This document shows, piece after piece, positions 47,192-55,849 of a stretch of DNA of 64,000 bases (position 1 is its first letter; the number at the start of each line of letters is the position of its first letter). The notes under the pieces were generated by a model. The model saw nothing but the letters and a program-made list of their open reading frames with translations, was not told the origin of the DNA and did not search any database. This DNA comes from Deltaproteobacteria bacterium (GTDB lineage: Bacteria; JADJOY01), in the NCBI GenBank assembly GCA_016713535.1, contig JADJOY010000038.1:1-64000 (forward strand), read 5' to 3'. Position numbers and translations under genes: made by a program.

Positions 47192-48286
47192 ATGCCCTTG
47201 GACGCCCACATCCCCCGCGGACCAGGCACCCGGAGCCAGACCCGGGCCGGGCGGACCGAGCCGCCCCTGGTGAGCCTGATCATGCCGATCCGTAACGAGG
47301 CGGGCTTCATCACGCGCAGCCTGGGCGCGGTCCTGGCGCAGGATTACCCGCCGGAACGGCTGGAGATCTGGGTCGCGGACGGCATGTCGTCGGACTCCAC
47401 CCGCTCGCTGGTCGGCGAGCTGATCGCCGCCGACGCCGCCCGGGTGGGCGCGACGACGGCGCGGGTCCGCGTCATCGACAATCCCGAGGGCATCGTCCCC
47501 ACCGCGATGAACCGCGCCATGCGGCTCGCACGCGGCGAGGTCGTGGTGCGGGTCGACGGGCACTGCGAGGTGCCCCGCCACTACGTGTCACGGGCGGTCG
47601 AGCTCCTCGAGCGCGACGGGATCGCCGGGGTGGGCGGTCCGGTCGAGACCCTCGGGAGCTCGTACGCGGCCCGGGCCATTTCGCTCGCGATGAGCAGCGC
47701 CTTCGGCGTGGGGCCTGGCTCGTTCCGGACCGCCCAGGCGACCGAGCGATAGGCCGACACGGTTCCGTTCCCCGCTTACCGGCGAGACGTCATCGAGGCC
47801 GCGGGTCCCTACGACGAGGAGCTCGTGCGCAACCAGGACGACGAATACAACTACCGTCTGCGCAAGCTCGGCTTCCGGTTGCTGCTGAGCCCGTCGCTCA
47901 CCAGCCGCTACCACGGCCGCTCGTCGTTTCGCGGGCTCGCCCGTCAATACGCGGGCTACGGGCTGTGGAAGGTGCGGGTGCTGCAGAAGCACCCTCGGCA
48001 GATGCAGGCCCGCCAGTTCGCTCCGCCGCTCGCCGTCGCGGGGGGCCTGGCGCTCGTGGCCGCGGCGCCGGTGAGCGGGCCGGCGGTGGGCGTCCTCGCG
48101 GCCGCCGTGGTGGGCTACGGGCTCACCGCCAGCGCTGCCGCGGCGCGCGCGTGCGCCGGTGGTCGGGCGCGGCTATGGCCCGGGGTGGTCGCTGCTTACG
48201 CGCTCATGCACTTCTCCTACGGCGCGGGGTTTCTCGCCGGGCTGTGGCGGTTTCGCCGCCGCTGGGCGGACCGGGGGCTCGCATGA
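47192..48286 (+). CDS. Family 2 glycosyltransferase (ExoA-like), in-frame stop
   Basis: About 364 residues if the internal stop is read through. Ribosome site CGGAGG precedes the ATG at 47192. GT-A features: SLIMPIRNEAGFITRSLGAVL, metal-binding DGH in VVRVDGHCEVP, and later YDEELVRNQDDEYNYRLR, the acceptor ED/QDDE motif of ExoA-type enzymes, followed by C-terminal membrane helices (LAVAGGLALVAAAPVSG and ALMHFSYGAGFLAG). A TAG at 47750-47752 interrupts an otherwise continuous frame (FRTAQATER*ADTVPFPAYRRD); TAC would give a tyrosine. It may be a real nonsense mutation or a base error. Confidence 0.8.
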
Positions 48287-49005
48287 CCGGCACCTCGCTC
48301 CCGCACCCATTCGCCGAAGAGCGTCTTCGCATCGTCGCCGAGTACGCGCGTCGCGCCCGCGAGGTGCCCGCCGATCTGTGGGCGCCGTGGCAGCCGGCCG
48401 CGAGCTTCTTGCTGCGGCGCCGTGGCGCGCAGGCGGCGCGCCTCCTCGCCGGCGAGGGGGTGTTCCCGGCGGCTGGCTCGCCGTGCCTCGAGGTCGGCTG
48501 CGGCGCCGTGGGCTGGCTCGGCGAGCTGATCGGATGGGGCCTTCGCAGCGCCGACCTCCACGGCCTCGACCTCGAACGCAGCCGGGTCGAGCGGGCACGC
48601 GCGGCGCTGCCCGCCGCGGACATCCGCATCGGCGACGCCGCCGAGCTGCCGTGGCCCGACGAGCGCTTCGCGCTGGTGATCGCGTCGACGCTGATGAGCT
48701 CGGTGCTCGAGCCCCGGATGCGCGTCGCGATCGCCGCGGAGATCACCCGCGTGCTGCGTCCCGGCGGGGCACTGCTCTGGTACGACCTCCGCGTCCCCAA
48801 CCCACGCAACCCCACCGTCCGGCCGGTGTCGCGCCGAGAGCTCGCGGCGCTCTTTCCGGGCCTCGTGGGGCCGGTCGAGACCGCCACCTTGGCCGCGCCG
48901 CTGGCACGCCACGTCGCACCGTGGAGCGAGCTCGTCGCGGGCGCGCTCGAGCGCTGTCCCTGGCTCCGGACGCACCTCCTCGCGGTGCTGGCTCGGAGGA
49001 CGTGA
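48283..49005 (+). CDS. SAM-dependent methyltransferase
   Basis: 240 residues, ATG overlapping the previous stop (ATGA). Class I fold: motif I CLEVGCGAVGWLGEL (about residue 62), LHGLDLERSRVERARAAL, D-I pocket ADIRIGDAAELPWPDERFAL, and VLRPGGALLWYDLRVPNPRN. The WYDLR..NPRN..V..VSRREL end resembles methyltransferases in glycan loci. Methylation target is presumably a sugar or the lipid carrier end. Frame is intact. Confidence 0.87.
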   Translation: MTGTSLPHPFAEERLRIVAEYARRAREVPADLWAPWQPAASFLLRRRGAQAARLLAGEGVFPAAGSPCLEVGCGAVGWLGELIGWGLRSADLHGLDLERSRVERARAALPAADIRIGDAAELPWPDERFALVIASTLMSSVLEPRMRVAIAAEITRVLRPGGALLWYDLRVPNPRNPTVRPVSRRELAALFPGLVGPVETATLAAPLARHVAPWSELVAGALERCPWLRTHLLAVLARRT

Positions 49006-49008
49006 ACC

Positions 49009-50283
49009 ATGCAGCTCACCCCTGAACGCGACGCGCGGCCGCCGCTCCGGGTCCACCGGGTGGAGGCGCCGGAGGTGCCCTTCTACCGGCCGGACATCGG
49101 CCAGGAGGAGATCGACGAGGTGGTCGCGACGCTGCGCGCCGGGTGGCTCACCACCGGGCCGCGCGCGCGGCGCTTCGAGGAGTGCTTCCGCGCAGCCGTC
49201 GGCGCTCGCCACGCGGTGGCGCTCAACTCGTGCACCGGTGCCCTTCACCTCGCGGTGGAGGCGCTCGGGCTGGACGCGGGCGCCGTGGTGGTCGTTCCCA
49301 CCATGACCTTCGCCGCCACCGCCGAGGTCGTTCGCTACCGGGGCGCCTACCCGCTCCTGACCGACTGCGACGAGCGGACCTTGCACCTCGACGTGGCCGA
49401 CGCCGAGCGCCGCCTGGAGCGCTGGCCCGGCGCGACCGACCTAGCGGGCAACGTGGTCCCGGAGCGCGTCGCGGGAGTGATCCCCGTTCACGTCGCCGGC
49501 TCGATGATGGATCTCGACGGAGTCTCCCGTCTCGCCGAGCGTCACCGGGCGTGGGTGGTCGAGGACGCGGCACACGCGTTTCCCGCCGCGTGGCGGCGCA
49601 CGGAGCGGAACGGCTGGCGGCGCTGCGGCGAGGGTGGCTCGCGCGTCGCGTGCTTCTCGTTCTACGCCAACAAGACCATCACCACCGGTGAGGGAGGCAT
49701 GGCGGTGACCGACGACGGCGAGCTCGCCGAGCGGATCCGCCGCCTGTCGCTCCACGGTCTGACGCTCGGCGCCGCCGATCGCTACTCGCAGAGCGGCCGC
49801 CCCGACTACGAGATCACCGCCCCCGGCTACAAGTACAACCTCACCGACATCGCCGCGTCCCTGGGGATCCACCAGGTGGCGCGCGCCGAGTCCATGCGGG
49901 TGCGCCGCCAGCGGATCGCGGAGCGCTATCTCGCCGCATGGCACGACCTCGACGAGCTCGAGCTGCCGCCGGTCGACCCGAACCGCATCCACGCCTGGCA
50001 CCTCTTCCCGGTCCGGCTCCACCTCGAGCGCCTCGACGCCGACCGCGATCAGATCCTGGTCGACCTCAAGGAGCGGGGCGTCGGCTGCTCGGTCCACTGG
50101 AAGCCGCTCCACCTCCACGCCTACTACCGCGAACGCTACGGCTGGCGCCCCGAGGACTTTCCGGTGGCGACCCGCGTGTGGCGGCGGCTGGTGAGCGTTC
50201 CGCTGTTCTCGGCGATGAGCGACGCGGAGGTCGAGCACGTCGCCGAGACCGTCCGCGAGGTGTGCCGCCGCCATGCGCGCTGA
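49009..50283 (+). CDS. DegT/DnrJ/EryC1/StrS aminotransferase
   Basis: 424 residues. PLP-dependent sugar aminotransferase: N-terminal PFYRPDIGQEEIDEVVATL, GARHAVALNSCTGALHLAVE, Schiff-base Lys222 in FYANKTITTGEGGM, and PGYKYNLTDIAASLGIHQV, all standard. It converts an NDP-4-keto-sugar to an amino sugar, a likely partner for the WbpM-like dehydratase two genes downstream. An insert (about 155-215) includes AAHAFPAAWRRTERNGWRR. Starts four bases after the previous gene. Confidence 0.93.
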   Translation: MQLTPERDARPPLRVHRVEAPEVPFYRPDIGQEEIDEVVATLRAGWLTTGPRARRFEECFRAAVGARHAVALNSCTGALHLAVEALGLDAGAVVVVPTMTFAATAEVVRYRGAYPLLTDCDERTLHLDVADAERRLERWPGATDLAGNVVPERVAGVIPVHVAGSMMDLDGVSRLAERHRAWVVEDAAHAFPAAWRRTERNGWRRCGEGGSRVACFSFYANKTITTGEGGMAVTDDGELAERIRRLSLHGLTLGAADRYSQSGRPDYEITAPGYKYNLTDIAASLGIHQVARAESMRVRRQRIAERYLAAWHDLDELELPPVDPNRIHAWHLFPVRLHLERLDADRDQILVDLKERGVGCSVHWKPLHLHAYYRERYGWRPEDFPVATRVWRRLVSVPLFSAMSDAEVEHVAETVREVCRRHAR

Positions 50284-50999
50284 GCACGGGCGGATTCCGG
50301 CGCGGCGACCGCCACGAGCCGCGTGGGCTGTCGCGCGCGCTCGAGGTCGGGGTGGCGCTGGCCGCGCTCGTCGTGGCGGCCCCCGCGATCACCGTCGCGG
50401 CGCTCGCGATCGTCGCCACGTCGGGTCGCCCGGTGCTGTTCCGCCAGGTCCGCGTGGGGCTCGGCGGGCGCCCGTTCACGTTGCTCAAGCTGCGCACCAT
50501 GCGCGCGGGGCGGGGGATCGGTGTCACCGCGTCGGACGACGCACGCGTCACGGCGGTCGGCCGCGTGCTGCGGCGCACCAAGCTCGACGAGCTTCCCGAG
50601 CTCTGGAACGTGGCGCGGGGCGACATGGCGCTGGTGGGACCGCGCCCCGAGCTGCCGTGCTTCGTGGACCTCGCGAACCCGCGCTGGCGCCGCGCGCTGT
50701 CGGTGCGTCAGGCCCCAGCCGACCCGGTCACGATCGCGCTGCGTGACGAGGAGGGGTTGCTCGGGCAGGTGCCCGGCGATCGCGAGGCCTTCTATCGAGC
50801 GGTGTGGCTGCCGCGCAAGCTCGACGGATACGTCCGCTACCTGGAACGGCGCAGCCCGCTCCGCGACCTCAAGGTGCTGGCGCGGACCGTGATCGCGGTG
50901 GTGGCGCCGGACGTCGCATCGTGCGGCGCGTGGCGAGACCTGGTCGAGTCGAGCACGACGACGACAGGAGGAGTGGACCATGGCACCCCGGCTTCGTGA
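50280..50999 (+). CDS. Undecaprenyl-phosphate sugar phosphotransferase (initiating)
   Basis: About 239 residues. Membrane helix LEVGVALAALVVAAPAITVAA, then cytoplasmic catalytic core: LFRQVRVGLGGRPFTLLKLR, RRTKLDELPELWNVARGDM and LVGPRPELPCFVDL, diagnostic of the bacterial sugar transferase family (initiating step, sugar-1-P to undecaprenyl phosphate). The start is uncertain: no ATG is in this frame near the beginning. A CTG at 50280 would overlap the previous TGA (CTGA) just as ATGA/GTGA do elsewhere; a GTG at 50352 would cut into the membrane helix. A lost base upstream is also possible. A periplasmic N-terminal domain is absent, so it is the short PglC/WcaJ-C type. Confidence 0.85.
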   Translation: MSTGGFRRGDRHEPRGLSRALEVGVALAALVVAAPAITVAALAIVATSGRPVLFRQVRVGLGGRPFTLLKLRTMRAGRGIGVTASDDARVTAVGRVLRRTKLDELPELWNVARGDMALVGPRPELPCFVDLANPRWRRALSVRQAPADPVTIALRDEEGLLGQVPGDREAFYRAVWLPRKLDGYVRYLERRSPLRDLKVLARTVIAVVAPDVASCGAWRDLVESSTTTTGGVDHGTPAS

Positions 51000-52978
51000 C
51001 TGGCGAGCGCGCGGAGCCGCGAGCGCGTCGGCGTTCCTCGACGTTCTCCGTCGCCATCGACGGTCGTTGATCCTGCTCTCGAACTCCGTGATCGTCGCGG
51101 GCGCCTACCTGCTCGCGTTCGTGCTGCGTTTCGACTACCCGATCCCGCCGGCGGAGGTCGCCACCGCGCTGCGCACGCTGCCGCTCGTGATCGCGTGGAA
51201 GCTGCTCGTGTTCCGGTGGTTCGGGATCGACCGGGGCTGGTGGCGCTTCACCCGGGTATCGGACGTCCTCGGCATCGTCGCCGCGAACACCGTCGCCTCG
51301 GTCGGCACGGTGTGGGTGGTGTTCTACGTGTTCCGGCTCGATCATTACCCCCGCACCATCCCCCTCCTCGACCTCATGGCGTGCGCCACGCTGCTGGCCA
51401 GCGCGCATGGTGACTCGCAAGGTCTTCGAGGTCCTCGAGGCGTGGCGGGTGGTCGGGCCGGTCGAAGCGCCGCGGCGGGTGCTGATCGTGGGGGCCGGCG
51501 CTCACGGAGTGCAGGTCGTGGACGAGCTGGTCCACACCCGCGTGTCGAGCCACGTGGTGGTCGGCTTCGTCGACGACGACCCCGCCAAGCGCGAGACCGT
51601 GGTGCGCGGCGTCCCCGTCCTCGGTGACGCGGCCGACATCCCGCGGCTGGCGGTCACCCACGCGGTGGACGAGGTGCTGCTCGCGGTGCCGCGCGCCAGC
51701 GCCGAGGACGTGCAGCGCATCACGACCCACTGCGAGGCCTCGGGGAAGCCGTTCCGCACCCTCCCCACGTTCGGGGATCTGGCGCGTGGTCAGGTGCTCT
51801 TCGAGCAGGCGCGGCGGGTCAAGGACACCGACATCATCGGCCGTCCGGTGGCACGCCGCGACGACTCGATCCCGCACGCGCTGGTGCACGGCAAGCGCGT
51901 GGTCGTGACCGGTGCGGCGGGCTCGATCGGCTCCGAGATCGTCCGCCAGGTGGCGGGCCTCGATCCCGAGCTGCTGGTGCTCCTCGATCACGCCGAGACG
52001 CCGCTCTTCTACCTGGAGCGCGAGCTTCGCGAGCGCTTCGCCGGGCTCCGGATGGTCGTCCTCACCGGTTCGATCGTCGACGCCGGGTGGCTCGAGCCGG
52101 AGCTCGCCCGGGTACGCCCCGAGCTGATCTTCCACTGCGCGGCCTACAAGCACGTGCCCATGATGCAGAGCAATCCGCGCGCGGCGCTGCGCACCAACCT
52201 CCTCGGCAGCTACCGGCTGGCGAAGGTCGCCGCGTCGCTGGGCGTCGACTGCATGGTGAACGTGTCGACCGACAAGGCGGTGTGCCCGAGCACCGTGATG
52301 GGGCTGACCAAGCGCCTCGCGGAGCTCGCGCTGAAGGAGCTCGACCGGATCACGCCGCATACGCGCTTCGTGAGCGTGCGCTTCGGCAACGTCATGGACT
52401 CGCAGGGCAGCGTGGTGCCGATCTTCCGCGCGCAGATCGAGCGCGGCCAGCCGGTGACGGTGACCGAGCCCGAGGCCACGCGTTACTTCATCACCATCGC
52501 CGAGGCGGCGCACCTGGTGCTCCAGGCGGCGGCCCGCGGCCGGGGTGGGGAGATCTTCCTCCTCGACATGGGGGAGCCGGTACGGATCGGCACCCTCGCC
52601 GAGAAGATGATCCGCATGTCGGGCTTCGAGCCGCACCGCGAGATCCCGATCCGTCAGCTCGGGCTGCGCGGCGGCGAGAAGCTGCACGAGCGTCTTCACT
52701 GCCCGCACTCCGATCGCATCCGGCGGGTCGGAGACGGGCTGCTGGTGGTCGAGGGAGACGCGCGCTTGCCGCTGGACGTCGACGACGTGTTCCGGCTCCT
52801 CGTGGAGCGCCTGGGCGACGTACCTCCCGAGGTGGTCGACGGACGCTGCCTGGTGAGCATGCTCCTGCCCGAGATCGCGGATTGCGAGGGCATGCGAGCC
52901 GGCGCATCCGAGCCGCCTCACGCGGCGGTGGTGCTGCACGTGACCGCCGAGACGGAGACGTGGGCGAGCCCCGTGTGA
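50980..52978 (+). CDS. WbpM/FlaA1-like NDP-sugar 4,6-dehydratase, membrane-anchored, frameshifted
   Basis: About 666 residues after repair. The ATG at 50980 follows AGGAGG. Four N-terminal membrane helices (about 25-150) precede a first Rossmann domain (RVLIVGAGAHGVQVVDELV) and a second, catalytic SDR domain: VVVTGAAGSIGSEIVRQV, STDKAVCPSTVMGLTKRLAE and FVSVRFGNVMDSQGSVVP, as in WbpM/PglF 4,6-dehydratases. The frame breaks near 51405 (LLDLMACATLLASA to MVTRKVFEVLEAW), consistent with two bases lost from a CG repeat (GCGCGC). It makes an NDP-4-keto-6-deoxy sugar feeding the DegT aminotransferase. Confidence 0.88.
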
Positions 52979-55827
52979 CCCCCGTGCTTCGCGGCGCGGC
53001 GGCGGCGAGCGCGATCGCGGGCCGTGTGGCGGCGATCGGCTTCGCGGCGCTGATGGTGCTGACACCGCTCGCCCTGGGGGGCGTGCCGCGCCCGGCGGCC
53101 GCGCTGGCCGGGGTGGTGGCGTTCGCGGTGGCGCTCGCCGTGCTCGCCGAGCGCGCGCTCGCGGTGCGTGGCGCGTGCATGCGGCTCGCGGCCGGGCCGC
53201 TCGCGCGCGAGCACCGCCTGCGGCTCGCGCTGGTGCGCGGGGCGCTCGTGATCGCCGGGCTCGCCCTGGTGCCACTGCCTCGCGGCGTCCTCGCCGTTCT
53301 GGCACCGAGCACGGCGCGGCTCCTCGACGAGGTCTGCGGCGTCGCGGCGCCCGGCGTCACGAGCTCGTGCGGCTCGCCGGCATCGTGGCACCCGCTCAGC
53401 CTCGCGCCCGCCGACTCCATCGCCGCGCTGGTCCGGCTCCTCGCGGTCCTCGCGGTGATGGGAGCCGTCTCATCTTCGGGCTCGTTCGGCGAGCGTGGGG
53501 GCGGCGCTCGCTCGCCACGCCCGGCCGCGCTGGTGCTGACGCTGGTCGCGCTCGCCGCGACGATCACCTCGACGCTGGCGCTCGTGCAGCAAGCGACCTG
53601 GAACGGTCGAATCTGGTGGATGCTCACACCCACCGACTGGGCGGGGCAGGTCCCCGACGGTGCGCGCGCGAGCGGCCCGTTCGTGAACCCCGATCACTTC
53701 GCCGCGTTCGCGTGGCTGGGAGCCGTGGCGGGTGCGGCGTTGGTGGTGCAAGCCCGCTTCGCGACCAACCGCTTCACGCCACGAATGCGGGACGTGCTGA
53801 GCGTCGGCGGCGCCGCCGCGGTCGTCACCTGCGGTCTCGGCGTGGTCGCGAGCGGCTGTCGCACGGCCACCGCCGCGGCACTCGCCGTCGCGGTCCTCTG
53901 GCTGTGGCTGGCGCGGCGCTGGCGAGCGATGGATCGGGGGACGTCGGCGGCGGATCTCGCGCGGGGACAGCCCGCACACGAGGCGCGCCGAGCCCGCCGC
54001 TGGGTTCTCCAGGCGGTGGTGCTGGTGGCGCTCGCGGCTCTCGCGTGGCTGGGCTCGCGGAACACGCGCACGCTGACCGATCGCTGGGTCACGGTCTTCC
54101 TGGGCGGCTTCGGCGGCGCGGCCTTTAGCGCTCGGACCGCGGTGTGGAGCGGCACCGCGGCGATGATCGAGGCCTTTCCCATGGGCGTGGGGTTGGGAGC
54201 GTGGCCCGTGCTCCACTCGCTCTTCGTCCGGCCTCCGGCACACGGCTGGTCGTGGCGGCATGCCCACAGCGAGCCGCTCGAGCTGGTCGCCGAGGTCGGC
54301 CTGTTGGGCGGGCTGGTGTTCGCGGCGGCGCTCATCCAGGCGGGGCGCGCCGTTCTCCGTCGCCACCGCGACGAACCTCCCCACGAGCTCTCCGACCGCG
54401 CCCGCTGGGTGCTCGTCGTGGGCCTCGCGGGCACGGCGCTGCACGCGTGCGTGGACTTTCCGCTGCGTGCGCCAGCCTGCGCGCTGGCGCTGGCGGCGCT
54501 CGTGGGTGCGGGGCTCCGGCGCCGCGGCGATCTCACCGTGGACCGCGTCGCCGTCGGCGCGAGCGCGCCGCGGGAGCGGCGCGCGGCACGCTGGGCCTGG
54601 ACGAGTGCCGGCGTGGTGGCGGCGCTGGTGCTGGCCGCCGGACTGGCGAGCTCGCTCGCCGAGCTCTCGCCCCGGTTCAGCCGGCTGAGGCTCGGTCCCG
54701 CCCGCGCCGAGGTCGCGCTCGGCCTGGCGCGAGCGGGCCTCTCGGCCGTGGGTGGCCCCGCCGCGCTTCCTGTCGAGCAGGCGGAGACGGTCGCCGCGGC
54801 GTTCCGCGGCGCGCTCGCCGCGAGCCCCGCTTCGGCGGAGGCACACCACGGCGTGGCCGTGACGACGCCCGACGCCCTGGAAGCGGCGCGAGAGCTGGCC
54901 ATCGCCGCGACGCTCGCGCCCTGGAACGCTCTCTACCAGGATCAGCTCGCGATGCTCGAGCTCGCTCGCGGAGACGACGAGCGCGCCAGGTACCACGTGG
55001 CGCGTGCGGTGCGTGCGGCCCCCGAGCTCGAGCGCCATCCGTACCTGGCGCGTGGCGGAGCTGCCGGGCTCGGCACCGCGCTGGCGGACGCGGTCGAGGC
55101 GGGCCTGACGCGCGCGTTCCACGAGGGGACGGACCCGCGCCTGGCCGGATCGAGCCTCGCTCGATTCCACGAGCAGCGCGGTGCGCCCGCAGCACAAGGC
55201 GAGGCGCTGATGGCGCTGAGCGAGGTCGACCCGGGCGAGCGCCGCTGGTTGCTGGGAGCGGTGCGCGCGTTTCGGCACGCCGGTGAGCAAGCTCGTGCGG
55301 ACGCCGCCGAGGCGCGGCTCCTCGATGCCGCGGGTGGCGATCGGGTCGCGGCGGAGATCGCGCTCGCGCTCGACGTCTACGTCCCGCTCGGTTCGCTCGA
55401 TCGCGCGACCGCGATCGTCGACCTCGCCGAACGTCGAGAGGGTCCGCGGGGCTCGCTCGAGCTGGCGCGCGGGCGCATCGCGCTCGCGCGTCACGACGGC
55501 ACCGCCGCGGTCTCGGCCTTCCAGCGCGGCGTGGAGCGCATGCCGGGCTCGACGGAGGCGGCGCTGCTCCTCGCCTCGGCGCTGCGGGCGGAGCACCGAT
55601 CGAGCGAGTCGCTGGTCGCGTACCGGCGGGCCCTCGACCTCGGGGCGGACACCCCGGCGGTGTGGGCTGCGATCGGTGATCTGCACGAGCTGCGCCGCGA
55701 GTACCGGCAAGCCGTCGAGGCGTATCGAGCGGTGTTACGGGACCTTCCCGACGATCGGCGCATCCACGACGCGCTCACCCGCGCCGAACGCCGCGCTCGC
55801 GGCGAATCCGCGCCGACGCCTTCGTGA
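52975..55827 (+). CDS. O-antigen ligase-like membrane protein with TPR tail
   Basis: 950 residues, GTG overlapping the previous stop (GTGA). The first about 560 residues hold 10-12 helices and an O-antigen ligase/Wzc_C-type core: GRIWWMLTPTDWAGQVPDG, ASGPFVNPDHFAAFAWLG and WRHAHSEPLELVAEVGLLGG, where the H..P..VL-like element fits WaaL/ligase family. The last 350 residues are helical with TPR-like repeats (RALDLGADTPAVWAAIGDLH, EYRQAVEAYRAVLRDLPD). A ligase domain fused to TPRs is common in polysaccharide-locus proteins; function is ligation or polymerisation of the glycan, unproven. Confidence 0.78.
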   Translation: MTPVLRGAAAASAIAGRVAAIGFAALMVLTPLALGGVPRPAAALAGVVAFAVALAVLAERALAVRGACMRLAAGPLAREHRLRLALVRGALVIAGLALVPLPRGVLAVLAPSTARLLDEVCGVAAPGVTSSCGSPASWHPLSLAPADSIAALVRLLAVLAVMGAVSSSGSFGERGGGARSPRPAALVLTLVALAATITSTLALVQQATWNGRIWWMLTPTDWAGQVPDGARASGPFVNPDHFAAFAWLGAVAGAALVVQARFATNRFTPRMRDVLSVGGAAAVVTCGLGVVASGCRTATAAALAVAVLWLWLARRWRAMDRGTSAADLARGQPAHEARRARRWVLQAVVLVALAALAWLGSRNTRTLTDRWVTVFLGGFGGAAFSARTAVWSGTAAMIEAFPMGVGLGAWPVLHSLFVRPPAHGWSWRHAHSEPLELVAEVGLLGGLVFAAALIQAGRAVLRRHRDEPPHELSDRARWVLVVGLAGTALHACVDFPLRAPACALALAALVGAGLRRRGDLTVDRVAVGASAPRERRAARWAWTSAGVVAALVLAAGLASSLAELSPRFSRLRLGPARAEVALGLARAGLSAVGGPAALPVEQAETVAAAFRGALAASPASAEAHHGVAVTTPDALEAARELAIAATLAPWNALYQDQLAMLELARGDDERARYHVARAVRAAPELERHPYLARGGAAGLGTALADAVEAGLTRAFHEGTDPRLAGSSLARFHEQRGAPAAQGEALMALSEVDPGERRWLLGAVRAFRHAGEQARADAAEARLLDAAGGDRVAAEIALALDVYVPLGSLDRATAIVDLAERREGPRGSLELARGRIALARHDGTAAVSAFQRGVERMPGSTEAALLLASALRAEHRSSESLVAYRRALDLGADTPAVWAAIGDLHELRREYRQAVEAYRAVLRDLPDDRRIHDALTRAERRARGESAPTPS

Positions 55828-55849
55828 GGCGCCCCGGCCCGCGTCCGTC

